The notes below the pieces were generated by a model. That model searched no databases and was not told the DNA's origin. It was given only the letters and a program-made list of their open reading frames with translations. Positions 28,045-37,099 of a stretch of 45,249 bases of DNA are shown in pieces. Numbering within the stretch: position 1 is the stretch's first letter; each line of letters starts with the position of its first letter. The position numbers and the translations under genes are program-made. This stretch comes from a bacterium (lineage in GTDB: Bacteria; Patescibacteriota; Saccharimonadia; Saccharimonadales; UBA4665), in NCBI GenBank assembly GCA_021789195.1, contig JAJYJU010000002.1, positions 1 through 45,249 of the forward strand, written 5' to 3'.

Positions 28045-29415
28045 ATGTCAAAAAACATAATTGAAAAGACAATTGAGGCTCCAGCAGAAGCACTTGAATA
28101 TGGTATTGAGAGTGGTCAGAAACTTGCCCATAACCTTTCTTCAGGTAGTTATGGACAACCAATTAAAAAGGCTAAGGATTATTGGTACCTACTTGGTCCG
28201 GGCTTAACTACAGGAGCTTCTGACGATGACCCATCTGGTATAGCAACCTATTCTCAAGCTGGTGCGCAGACCGGTTTTGGTTTCCTCTGGACCGCCCTGT
28301 TTACCTTTCCTCTAATGGCAGTCATTCAAGAGGCCTGTGCCAGAATTGGTCTAGTCACTGGACGCGGCCTAGCATCTAATATTCGCCTACATTTCGGTAA
28401 ACGAACTCTTTATTGGAGTACCATTTTGCTGTTTGCGGCCAATACATTTAACATTGGTGCAGATATTGGTGCGATGGCTAATGCCACCCAGCTGGTATTT
28501 AATCTAAACACCACGTTATTAGTTATCGGCACAACTCTTTTCATATTGTTGCTACAAATATTTACTCCCTACGTTCGCTATGCAAAATATCTTAAATGGC
28601 TGGCTTTGGTCCTAATTGCTTATATAGCTTCAGCCATTCTCGCTAAACCGCACTGGTCAAGCGTGATTAGCGGAACTTTTGTGCCCCATATTAGTTTTAC
28701 TAAAAGTAATTTGATCTTGTTATGCGCCGTACTCGGTACAACAATTACACCCTACTTGTTTTTTTGGCAGACATCTCAGGAAGTAGAAGAACAAATAGCT
28801 CAAGGTAAACTGACTATTGCTGAGCGTCGTGGCAGTAATAAAGAAGCAGTTAAAAAAATGCGCATAGATGTCTGGTCGGGCATGTTTTTTTCAAATCTAG
28901 TAATGTTTTTTATCATTGCCGCTTGCGCCAGCGTTTTATTCTCGCACGGCATTACTCACATAGATACGGCGGCTCAAGCAGCTAAAGCGCTCCGCCCATT
29001 TGCCGGATCAGCCAGCTACTACTTATTCGCTGCCGGCATAGTTGGGATGGGCTTGTTAGCCATTCCGGTTTTAGCCGGATCCAGTGCTTATGCAATTAGT
29101 GAAAGCCTTGGTAAGAGGCAGGGTCTAAATTCCAAGCTAAAGCAAGGTTACGCTTTTTACGGCGTAGTTATTATCTCAATGCTGGTCGGTTTAGGCATAA
29201 ACTTTCTAGGAATTAACCCTATTAAGGCGCTTATCTACTCAGCCGTAGCCAACGGTATCGTGGCACCAATCATCTTAGTTCAGATTATGCTTTTAGCCAG
29301 GAACCAAAAAGTTATGGGAGAGTGGAAAAACGGCAAGCTAAGTGGGGCATTTGGTTGGATACTGGTAGGACTAATGAGTTTTTCCGGTGTAGCGGCGATA
29401 TACAGCCTGTTTTAA
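28045..29415 (+). CDS. Nramp-superfamily divalent metal transporter (divergent/NRMT-like motifs)
   Basis: GPGLTTGASDDDPSGIATYSQAGAQTGFGFLW; TM6 region LGTTITPYLFFWQ; likely start ATG 28045. Confidence 0.85.
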   Translation: MSKNIIEKTIEAPAEALEYGIESGQKLAHNLSSGSYGQPIKKAKDYWYLLGPGLTTGASDDDPSGIATYSQAGAQTGFGFLWTALFTFPLMAVIQEACARIGLVTGRGLASNIRLHFGKRTLYWSTILLFAANTFNIGADIGAMANATQLVFNLNTTLLVIGTTLFILLLQIFTPYVRYAKYLKWLALVLIAYIASAILAKPHWSSVISGTFVPHISFTKSNLILLCAVLGTTITPYLFFWQTSQEVEEQIAQGKLTIAERRGSNKEAVKKMRIDVWSGMFFSNLVMFFIIAACASVLFSHGITHIDTAAQAAKALRPFAGSASYYLFAAGIVGMGLLAIPVLAGSSAYAISESLGKRQGLNSKLKQGYAFYGVVIISMLVGLGINFLGINPIKALIYSAVANGIVAPIILVQIMLLARNQKVMGEWKNGKLSGAFGWILVGLMSFSGVAAIYSLF

Positions 29416-29505
29416 ATATATTTAAGGTTTGACGTAAAACTGAGAAAATAGGATGTATTTTAGTGTGTTTTGGCATGACGCTTTTGCTATACTATTTTTT
29501 AGCAT

Positions 29506-31185
29506 ATGGAAGAACCAAAACAAGGACGCGACCGGGATGCTGCGTTGAACCGGAGGAACTTCTATATTGACGGCGTATCTAGACCTCCATCAAGAGATTC
29601 GCAGTATAGTCGTAGCAAGATACCAAGACCGCAGGTAAGACCAACCGCAAATATAAGTGACTTTAACTCCCCCAATCTAGCAAAACAGCAAGACATCAGC
29701 TTGCCTACCCAACCTCAACTCATGGATAGACCTTCGCAGAGTACGACACCTGACCAGTCACTGCTTAACATGTCTTTGCCTAAAGACATAGCGCGCCATA
29801 GGCATAAACCAGCCACTAAACGAAAGTCGCGTGGCAGGCGAATTGTAAAATATAGCCTACTAAGTTTGGCCGTTATTTTAATTGGCGGTGGCATATACTA
29901 CGGTTCGTCTATCATCAGCAATGTTAATAAGGTGTTTCATGGCAATGTATTCTCGGATGTTCATGCAATTTTTAGTGGTAGCAAACTAAAAGAGTCTAAC
30001 GGTAGAATTAATATCTTACTAGCCGGAGATTCAGTAGACGATCCGGGACATCAAGGAGCTATACTAACCGACTCAATCATGGTCATTAGTTTTAATCCGA
30101 CAACTAAAAGTGGTTTTATTCTAAGTATACCCAGAGATTTATGGGTAGACATTCCCAGCTGGGGTCATCAGAAGATAAATGCCGCAAACGCAGTTATTAA
30201 TTTTTCGCAACCAGGTTACCCAAGTGGCGGTATTGGCCAGCTCCAACAAATTGTTCAAACAGATTTGGGCATTCCAATAGATTATGAAGCAACCATTGAC
30301 TATACAGCCTTTAGAGATGCCGTTAATGCTGTCGGCGGCATAACAATAGATATTCAAAGTCCTGATCCGCGTGGCCTATATGACCCATACACGCATCTGA
30401 AACTACCAAATGGAGAAGTTACCTTAACTGGTCAGCAAGCGCTTGATCTCGCCAGATCTAGAGGCGACGGACCTGGTGCATACGGCTTTCCAACAGCCGA
30501 CTTTACCCGGACTCAACACCAGCGCCAAATGCTAGTTGCGCTATTTAAGAAATCTCTTTCAATTGGAGTTTTGTCTAACCCGGTTAAAGTTGCTAACTTA
30601 TTTAATAGCTTCGGTAATAACGTAACAACTAATTTAACCCTGGGCGATGTTACCTCTCTGATTCATGCAACCGGTGGTATAAGTCTAGCTAACCTACAAT
30701 CTGTCTCCTACGCCTATGGCGGGACGAATGCCTTACTTCAAAGTTACTTAGCACCTGACGGAGAAGATGCTTTAATACCAACCTTGGGCATAGACAATTT
30801 TACAAATATCCAGGCGTTTTATCAGCAACTGACATCATCGAACCCAATCACGCAGGAAGCGCCTACAGTCACAATTTTAAATGCCAGTGATGTTACTGGT
30901 TTAGCCTCCCGCGAAAAAACGGTCTTAGAGGCACAGGGTTTTAATGTTCTAGACGTTTCCGATGCCAGCACGGTATACCCTAAATCTTTAATAATAGATA
31001 ACTCTAGCGCTGCTAAACCAGCCTCGCTTACTAAACTGAAGAACGATATTAAAGGGCAGGTCACATCTTCTGTAAGTTCATCAAACGAAGCTAGTGAAGC
31101 AGCTAATTACAGTACTGACTTTGTAGTTGTTCTAGGCCAGGACTGGGATAATACACCTGCTACTGGTAATCCAATTCAAAACTAG
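29506..31185 (+). CDS. LytR-CpsA-Psr (LCP) family protein with C-terminal LytR_C-like domain
   Basis: NILLAGDSVDDPGHQGAILTDSIMVISFNP, SIPRDLWVDIP, INAANA, DLARSRGDGPGAYG; TM at N-term; C-term VTILNASDVTGLASREKTVLEAQGF. Confidence 0.9.
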   Translation: MEEPKQGRDRDAALNRRNFYIDGVSRPPSRDSQYSRSKIPRPQVRPTANISDFNSPNLAKQQDISLPTQPQLMDRPSQSTTPDQSLLNMSLPKDIARHRHKPATKRKSRGRRIVKYSLLSLAVILIGGGIYYGSSIISNVNKVFHGNVFSDVHAIFSGSKLKESNGRINILLAGDSVDDPGHQGAILTDSIMVISFNPTTKSGFILSIPRDLWVDIPSWGHQKINAANAVINFSQPGYPSGGIGQLQQIVQTDLGIPIDYEATIDYTAFRDAVNAVGGITIDIQSPDPRGLYDPYTHLKLPNGEVTLTGQQALDLARSRGDGPGAYGFPTADFTRTQHQRQMLVALFKKSLSIGVLSNPVKVANLFNSFGNNVTTNLTLGDVTSLIHATGGISLANLQSVSYAYGGTNALLQSYLAPDGEDALIPTLGIDNFTNIQAFYQQLTSSNPITQEAPTVTILNASDVTGLASREKTVLEAQGFNVLDVSDASTVYPKSLIIDNSSAAKPASLTKLKNDIKGQVTSSVSSSNEASEAANYSTDFVVVLGQDWDNTPATGNPIQN

Positions 31186-31252
31186 AACCATTAGCACTAT
31201 TGCCAACTTTCGCAAATAGCGTGATAATATAACCAAATTAAAGGAGATAAAA

Positions 31253-31567
31253 ATGGATTGGCAATTATATGTGTATAGCTTTTTAGCAGGCGTTATTGGC
31301 GCAAACGGACTTCCTAATTTTATTAAAGGAGTATTAGGCAAGAAACACCAGACACCATTTGGCCGCCCCTCATCAGCTATAGTCAATGTTATATGGGGTT
31401 GGCTTAACTTCGTCGTAGCAATAATACTTTTGTACTATGGACATGTCCATCAGCACTTACTTAGATCCTTCGCTCTAGTTGCAATTGGTGCACTGTTAAT
31501 GTCTATGCTACTTGCTTATGTGTCATCTAAGCATCCTGAACACAACCAAGATAGTAAAAATAGTTAA
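31253..31567 (+). CDS. Hypothetical membrane protein
   Basis: 104 aa, strong SD AAAGGAG. Confidence 0.7.
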   Translation: MDWQLYVYSFLAGVIGANGLPNFIKGVLGKKHQTPFGRPSSAIVNVIWGWLNFVVAIILLYYGHVHQHLLRSFALVAIGALLMSMLLAYVSSKHPEHNQDSKNS

Positions 31568-31568
31568 A

Positions 31569-31925
31569 CTAAAAGAAAAGCATCTTAATGCCAATACCAA
31601 TGGCTGCTGCTCCAAATATGCGAGCTAGCAAGGCCGATGGCAGAGTAGAGGCATATTTAGATAGAACAAAACTTCCTATCAAAAAACCAACGATTATATA
31701 CAGGGCAGCCTTTAAGTTAACTGCATCATGTTTCCAATAGGCATAGGCCGCAAATATTCCTAGTGGTGGCAAGAGTAGCACTAAAGAAGTTCCAATGGCT
31801 GTTTTGGTACTAAAATGAGCAAAGAATATAAGAGCTGGAATTATTACCAATCCGGCTCCGGTGCCAATTACAGCTGTAAGAGCTCCGGAAACCAAACCAA
31901 TCAATAAATATAAAATTATAGGCAC
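31569..31925 (-). CDS. Half-size TauE/SafE-like membrane protein
   Basis: LIGLVSGALTAVIGTGAGLVIIPALIFFAHFSTKTAIGTSL matches the TauE/SafE repeat; only 118 aa. Confidence 0.75.
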   Translation of the reverse strand: MPIILYLLIGLVSGALTAVIGTGAGLVIIPALIFFAHFSTKTAIGTSLVLLLPPLGIFAAYAYWKHDAVNLKAALYIIVGFLIGSFVLSKYASTLPSALLARIFGAAAIGIGIKMLFF

Positions 31926-32001
31926 AACTGTAAATTAGCATAAACATTTTAGAGCAGACTAGCAAGCCGTAAACTATTAACAGCTAATAGCTTAGCAAGG
32001 T

Positions 32002-32250
32002 CTAGTATATATCTCTAATAACGCTGCTTGGCCTCAAGTCTGGGAAGTGTCTAAGCAGGCATTTAAAATGATTTGCCGGTATAGAATAGGCAATATCGTC
32101 ATACTCCACACCTTCTTGGGAAAGAAGTGCTCTACCCATGAAAGTATCGACACAGTCATGCGGATCTAATCCAACTTGTGTACCTTCAATGAATACAGAA
32201 GCGGTGATTGAGCTATCTGGCCCAAGCTCTATTCTTTTAGATTCTCCCAT
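32002..32250 (-). CDS. Hypothetical protein
   Basis: 82 aa, SD-like AAAGGAC upstream of ATG. Confidence 0.5.
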   Translation of the reverse strand: MGESKRIELGPDSSITASVFIEGTQVGLDPHDCVDTFMGRALLSQEGVEYDDIAYSIPANHFKCLLRHFPDLRPSSVIRDIY

Positions 32251-32384
32251 TTTTATGTCCTTTGTTTAATAATGTTTTACGTTAGCACAGCCTTTTTAGG
32301 TAATCAACAATTAATTTGGCTTAATGACATATATGTTGTGCATAAACGATCAGGCCATATCTGAGCTGATATACTTTTTATTAA

Positions 32385-32954
32385 ATGTACAAAGCTGTAA
32401 TATTTGATTTCTTTGACGTGATACACACAGACGGCTACCGTTCCTGGCTCGATCTGCACGGATTTAAGCGGGAAGGAAATTTTAAACAGATTGTTGAACA
32501 AATGGACCATGGCATTATAAGTCTCGATGAATTTCTGCAAAAACTGGGAGATATTACAAATCAGTCACCCAAGGAAGTATTAGAAGAAATGGAAGGCGGT
32601 GTCATTATAGACTATAAAGTTATTGAAATTGTCGAAAACCTTAGAGCAAACTATAAAGTCGGATTACTCTCAAATGCTTCGTCAGATTTCATAAGAACAT
32701 TATTGAAAGAGCATGATTTAGAAAAGTACTTTGACGAAATAGTTATATCCAGCGAGGTAGGGCTCATAAAACCCAATGCGGAAATTTTTAACCTCATACT
32801 ATATAGATTAAATATCAAGGTCGATGAGGCTATTTTTATTGATGATAACGAGATAAATGTGCATGGATGCGAAGCGGTTGGCATAAAAGGAGTACTTTAT
32901 ACCAATGTCGCGAACTTAAACACTGAATTATCAGCCCTAGGAATTAAGTATTAA
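32385..32954 (+). CDS. HAD-superfamily hydrolase
   Basis: VIFDFFDVIHTDG, LLSNASSDF, GLIKPNAEIF, IFIDDNEINV. Confidence 0.88.
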   Translation: MYKAVIFDFFDVIHTDGYRSWLDLHGFKREGNFKQIVEQMDHGIISLDEFLQKLGDITNQSPKEVLEEMEGGVIIDYKVIEIVENLRANYKVGLLSNASSDFIRTLLKEHDLEKYFDEIVISSEVGLIKPNAEIFNLILYRLNIKVDEAIFIDDNEINVHGCEAVGIKGVLYTNVANLNTELSALGIKY

Positions 32955-33008
32955 GCTGGCTTTATAGTATTTATAGAAGAAGTTCTAAAAGCAATATAAT
33001 AATTAAAA

Positions 33009-33452
33009 CTATTTTTTGCTAAGTAGAAGTAGAGTTAAAGAATGATGCAGAATTGCTAGCTCGGAAGGATCTCTGCCTATTCTTTGTCTGGGAAAATGCA
33101 TCTCTTCTTGCCTAAAAGTATCTTTCAACGACATTGTTTGTGATCTCATTGATAACGGTGAAAGCGCTATTCTAGCTACAGAATTAGTGAGGTGCGATCC
33201 ATGAAATGAAGGATCGCCATTTTTCAAAGACTTGTCAGTTTCAATTACGTTATTCCGCCACGCTATTAAATGTTCAATGGCATCATCAGGCGCGGCATGC
33301 CCATACCCAGGATTATGAACTCCGTAGAGGAGCTGTTTAATCATTTGATCTGGAGTTACTAAAAACCTTCCTACATCTGATACATCGGGCAACCGTACAG
33401 TATCGTCGGTTGGGAGCAGTAGGTCATTAGGTATTTCAAGAACGTCTGACAT
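33009..33452 (-). CDS. Hypothetical protein
   Basis: Likely start MSDVLEIPNDLLLP at 33452. Confidence 0.5.
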   Translation of the reverse strand: MSDVLEIPNDLLLPTDDTVRLPDVSDVGRFLVTPDQMIKQLLYGVHNPGYGHAAPDDAIEHLIAWRNNVIETDKSLKNGDPSFHGSHLTNSVARIALSPLSMRSQTMSLKDTFRQEEMHFPRQRIGRDPSELAILHHSLTLLLLSKK

Positions 33453-33568
33453 AAATATATAAAAACATAACAACTCTAAAAAGTCAATTAATGTTTCAAG
33501 AGAGTCTAGTTAATTTTAATTACCCATGTTAAATTTTGTGCAAGGCTATTAAAGTAGTTAGACCGATA

Positions 33569-33892
33569 TTAGTCCTCCGTTAATAATGGATAGATATCTA
33601 TAGCTGGTTCTTCGTAGGGGTGATTATTGCGAATTACTTGAATTATGTTTTTGAGTTTCTTTTGTTCGCAGGTTATCTCAATTCTTTCTTCTATAACCTC
33701 TTCCAATTTACCGACTTCGCCAATTTTAGGATGCGCTCCTTCTTTTGGTAGGAATCTACCGATTCCTTTTACTGAAAAGCTGCAATGGCTGTAACTACCT
33801 ATGCGACCACCATTGGCATCACCAATGTTTTTACGTAACATTTCCGCGTCTTTTTCCGGCACAGTAACAACAACTTTTAATAGATGTCCCAT
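33569..33892 (-). CDS. Stand-alone NIF3/YqfO insertion-domain-like (CutA-like) protein
   Basis: GGRIGSYSHCSFSVKGIGRFLPKEGAHPKIGEVGKLEEVIEERIE resembles the insertion domain of NIF3/DUF34 proteins. Confidence 0.7.
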   Translation of the reverse strand: MGHLLKVVVTVPEKDAEMLRKNIGDANGGRIGSYSHCSFSVKGIGRFLPKEGAHPKIGEVGKLEEVIEERIEITCEQKKLKNIIQVIRNNHPYEEPAIDIYPLLTED

Positions 33893-34134
33893 GAAGAAAG
33901 TATATCAAGTTAAATGATTGTATTGGTACACCTTCCCGTTTCCGCTTGGAACCGCCTCAAGAGCGAATTACTGCGGTGGCAAGAGACATTTAAAGTATCA
34001 CCTCTGCCAAATCTAACGTAGTGACTACCAGGCTGAATTAGAACCAGTGTATACAGAGTGAGCATAGGATGCGAATGTAAAGCTATGGCTACTTAATAAA
34101 TTAGGGTTGGGCGCTGAGTAAAAAACAATAAAAG

Positions 34135-34515
34135 CTACTCAACAATAGTAACCGACAATGACGTATGACTATATTCTCGAAAATGCCTGTCAATGGTGAT
34201 TATTTCTTGGCAGTCGTTTTCCTCTGCACAAGCTGCCTGTAAGCAGTCTTCAAAATCTTTATTATCATAGCGCTTATTAGCAATTTTAATGGCTTGATCA
34301 CTTAAGGGTAAGACTGTAAGTACCGATAGCATATCGTTTATATGCTCTGGTGATAATTTGTACCTTTCAGCCATGTACCAGATAATATGGAGAGTCAATG
34401 CGCTAATTGCATACTCTTTTGCTGGGTCGCTCAGCAATTTCTGGCATGCATCTAAGAGCTTGCGGGCAAATAGAATTTCAAGTAAAACATTTGCATCTAC
34501 CAGTGTGCGATTCAT
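34135..34515 (-). CDS. PIN-domain toxin (VapC-like)
   Basis: TLVDANVLLEILFARKLLDACQKLL, KRYDNKDFEDCLQAACAEENDCQEIITID; overlaps antitoxin by 4 bp. Confidence 0.85.
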   Translation of the reverse strand: MNRTLVDANVLLEILFARKLLDACQKLLSDPAKEYAISALTLHIIWYMAERYKLSPEHINDMLSVLTVLPLSDQAIKIANKRYDNKDFEDCLQAACAEENDCQEIITIDRHFREYSHTSLSVTIVE

Positions 34516-34784
34516 TGCTGATACGACTCGTTCAAGGAGTGATGATACAGTTCATCGGTAGGTATTGATGCGTTTACTTTACCTTTATTGCTACTGAAAA
34601 AGTCTTTGTTTCGGTTAAACATTGCTGCCAAGGTAGAGCCATTATTGATACGTAAGTTTTGTGTAGGCTTGAGAACGCCAATAATTTCTGAGTGACGTAT
34701 GATGACAATTTCCTCCCCCCTTTGTAGTCTATCGAGGTATTCACTGAGATTGTCCCTTAATTTTTTAGCTGTAGTAGTTGTCAT
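34512..34784 (-). CDS. Phd/YefM-family antitoxin
   Basis: TTTTAKKLRDNLSEYLDRLQRGEEIVIIRHSEIIGVLKP. Confidence 0.85.
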   Translation of the reverse strand: MTTTTAKKLRDNLSEYLDRLQRGEEIVIIRHSEIIGVLKPTQNLRINNGSTLAAMFNRNKDFFSSNKGKVNASIPTDELYHHSLNESYQQ

Positions 34785-34802
34785 GGTATTGTCCTTAAAC
34801 TT

Positions 34803-34819
34803 ACACTTTTAGTGTACAC
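34803..34819. promoter_or_regulatory. Palindromic candidate operator of the Phd-PIN module
   Basis: ACACT-TTT-AGTGT followed by the overlapping palindrome GTGTACAC (34812-34819), just upstream of the antitoxin. Confidence 0.5.
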
Positions 34820-34996
34820 CAAAAGAGTAACATGTGTCAAATAGCCACGATTTTATGACCTTGGAGAGATTTGTTGTGAATTTTGGGAATTGTTCTTCCA
34901 GTAGTCGAACCAAATATAAGAAGTTACTCTCCTTCACTTACTAAATCTCAAAATATTTAGAACCTTAGAAACAGCGGTTGTCGCTGCAAAAGTCGA

Positions 34997-35073
34997 TGGT
35001 ACGCCCGAAGGGATTCGAACCCCCGACCTTTGGTACCGGAAACCAATGCTCTATCCAGCTGAGCTACGGGCGC
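34997..35073 (-). tRNA. tRNA-Arg(CCG)
   Basis: GCGCCCG...TTGGT TTCCGGT ACCAA...GGGGG TTCGAAT CCCTT CGGGCGT ACCA. Confidence 0.93.
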
Positions 35074-35113
35074 ATGCCTAGCTAGTAATTATCTTACAGT
35101 TTTATTTTAATGG

Positions 35114-35722
35114 CTATTGGATTTCAGGCGGTGGCGTTGTGCTATTGTCAGTAGGTGGAGTAGGGGCTTGATAGTTGGTTGGCGTAGTTGCGGTGGGTTG
35201 AACGGGAGAAGTCATTTGTGCTGGTTCACTACTTGGCATTGCGGGTACGGGTACTTCATTGTCCATCATGTCATTAAACGAGTCTTGTACGATCGCCACA
35301 CCTATAAAATGCAAGATCCACAAAAGTATAAAAGTTAGAGCGGTTGAAGATTTACCATTTGTATATTCGTTTACTGCTTTAGAAAACTTAAAGAACCAGT
35401 AGAAGGAAACAGCTAACAAGATAAGCCATACGACCACATAAAGTAGTATGCCAACAACGGCTCCACTGTTCACACTTGTACTAGAGGTGGCTAGGCTGCC
35501 ATTAGTAAATGTGGTTGATGAAGTCGGCTTACTGTTCATTGCCACAATAATCACAACGGGTATAAAAAGCAAAACCGGAGCAAATAATAGCCAAATTGAT
35601 GGAATTTTAATCCTTGTACTCTTATTTAATTCTTTCTTAGTAACTACCATCCAATAAATGTCATATATACCAAGCGTAATTAAACTAAGTCCAAAAACTG
35701 CAAATGGATTTCTTTTTTTCAT
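35114..35722 (-). CDS. Membrane protein, DUF4234-like, Pro/Thr-rich C-terminus
   Basis: KKRNPFAVFGLSLITLGIYDIYWMVVTKKELNKS is a typical DUF4234-type start. Confidence 0.7.
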   Translation of the reverse strand: MKKRNPFAVFGLSLITLGIYDIYWMVVTKKELNKSTRIKIPSIWLLFAPVLLFIPVVIIVAMNSKPTSSTTFTNGSLATSSTSVNSGAVVGILLYVVVWLILLAVSFYWFFKFSKAVNEYTNGKSSTALTFILLWILHFIGVAIVQDSFNDMMDNEVPVPAMPSSEPAQMTSPVQPTATTPTNYQAPTPPTDNSTTPPPEIQ

Positions 35723-36156
35723 TAGTTTTCCTTTTTGTTTGTTTAAAAACTATCTGCATTATAACATAAGCGTTATCCTAGGCTTTTATGCAAATCGACT
35801 CAGAGATATGCCCTATGCATTTATGCGTTTAGATTGTTCTATAACTTCTGGTCGGCTATAGCGTATAACAGTATTTAGAGGTAGACTCTCGGCAATTATC
35901 CATGGATAATCTCAAAAAAACACTACTTATTCCAGTCTCGCCATACTTTTTGATATGACCTAAATCGTCGTCAATTATGGTTGTAGCAAATAGCTCTAAA
36001 CATCCCCCTGGGGCTATTAAAGACATGTCGGATACCAATAATTGGTATCCCATACTTGATGTGTTACGACAGAAATATTACGGGGTTATCGCTAATATAG
36101 GAAAAGAAATAGAGTTCGCCAAACAGTATTTGGGTACTTCTCCCTATGTGCTGGTG

Positions 36157-36576
36157 TCAGGAGCCACTAGTTGATATAAACTTTTCGGGTGTAATTGCAG
36201 GTATCGCGCTTTGACTGAAATCTTTTACGTTACGAGTGATGATAACCGAAGCCCCGCAGTCTTGTGCGGCTTGCTCGACAACCGCATCTTCGTAGTCTTT
36301 TATATTACTTTTGAGCGAACTCTTTAGAATACCACTATCTGTAGCGACAATAGAAAAGCTTTGTAGTAGCCAATTAACATTGCGTTTTATCTCTTCCTTC
36401 GGCACTTTGGCATTCTCAAGTAAATAGGCGAACGTAGTAACTACATGTGCACTAACAAACACGGTGTAATCGATTGGTGATTGTATTTCTAAGACTGCTT
36501 GTGAAGCTTTATAACCCGGACGTTCTAACAAGACATCCAAGATGATGTTCAAATCAACTAGAATATTTTTGTGCAT
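36157..36576 (-). CDS. PIN-domain toxin (VapC-like)
   Basis: MHKNILVDLNIILDVLLERPGYKASQAVLE, DYEDAVVEQAAQDCGASVIITRNVKDF; internal start fits better than 36609. Confidence 0.85.
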   Translation of the reverse strand: MHKNILVDLNIILDVLLERPGYKASQAVLEIQSPIDYTVFVSAHVVTTFAYLLENAKVPKEEIKRNVNWLLQSFSIVATDSGILKSSLKSNIKDYEDAVVEQAAQDCGASVIITRNVKDFSQSAIPAITPEKFISTSGS

Positions 36577-36796
36577 AGAGACTTCGTATCGCTTGTTTTG
36601 AATCATCAATTGGATAGCGCTTCAATGCCCCAACCATACTAGCGATACTTGGACTAGCTGTTTTAATATAGTGGGCTCTACATAGCCGTAAATACTCAGA
36701 AAACATACCAGAAACAGAGCTTTTACTAATCTCAGCTTGTTTGTGAGCAAATTGCGCTAAATCTTTATCTATACTAAGAGTAAGTTTCGTTTTCAT
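36554..36796 (-). CDS. RHH-like antitoxin (DUF6364-like)
   Basis: MKTKLTLSIDKDLAQFAHKQAEISKSSVSGMFSEYL; start at 36796. Confidence 0.8.
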   Translation of the reverse strand: MKTKLTLSIDKDLAQFAHKQAEISKSSVSGMFSEYLRLCRAHYIKTASPSIASMVGALKRYPIDDSKQAIRSLYAQKYSS

Positions 36797-36822
36797 ACGT
36801 ACATTATAGTAAACCATACGTA
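36794..36822. promoter_or_regulatory. Candidate operator: two CATACGTA repeats 21 bp apart flanking a -10 element
   Basis: CATACGTA at 36794-36801 and 36815-36822; minus-strand TATAAT at 36808-36803 between them. Confidence 0.5.
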
Positions 36823-36920
36823 TATAAGTCAACCCTCATTTTCGTGTATTCTGGAATTTCTTACTACTAAAAGATTCGAACAGCTTAACTCTTTGACTTT
36901 CGACAGATATGACTTTCAAT

Positions 36921-36997
36921 TGGTACCCCCTGCAGGATTCGAACCTGCGACCTCCTGTTCCGAAGACAGGCGCTCTAATCCGCTGAGCTAAGAGGGC
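36921..36997 (-). tRNA. tRNA-Arg(TCG)
   Basis: GCCCTCT...CCTGT CTTCGGA ACAGG...GCAGG TTCGAAT CCTGC AGGGGGT ACCA. Confidence 0.93.
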
Positions 36998-37099
36998 GTA
37001 ACCTATGTATATCTTAACAAACTATATATTTTTAAGGTGTATTAATATAGGATAATTAAATCAGTGAAATCTCAAATACATTTGGTAAGATAGAAAGTT

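Noticed and set aside
33910-34065. Minus-strand 51-aa ORF (MLTLYTLVLIQPGSHYVRFGRGDTLNVSCHRSN...)
   Set aside because: No SD, no recognisable family; a random ORF of this size is plausible. Left as unexplained intergenic DNA.
35856-36174. Two overlapping opposite-strand ORFs (35856-36053 minus, 35977-36174 plus)
   Set aside because: Mutually overlapping, no SD or domain; might be remnants, but coding status cannot be decided by eye.
36872-36880. GATTCGAAC 9-mer near tRNA-Arg(TCG), considered as an attL/attR tRNA fragment
   Set aside because: Only 9 nt of the universal T-arm consensus; no extended match to a tRNA 3' end, so no support for an integrated element.
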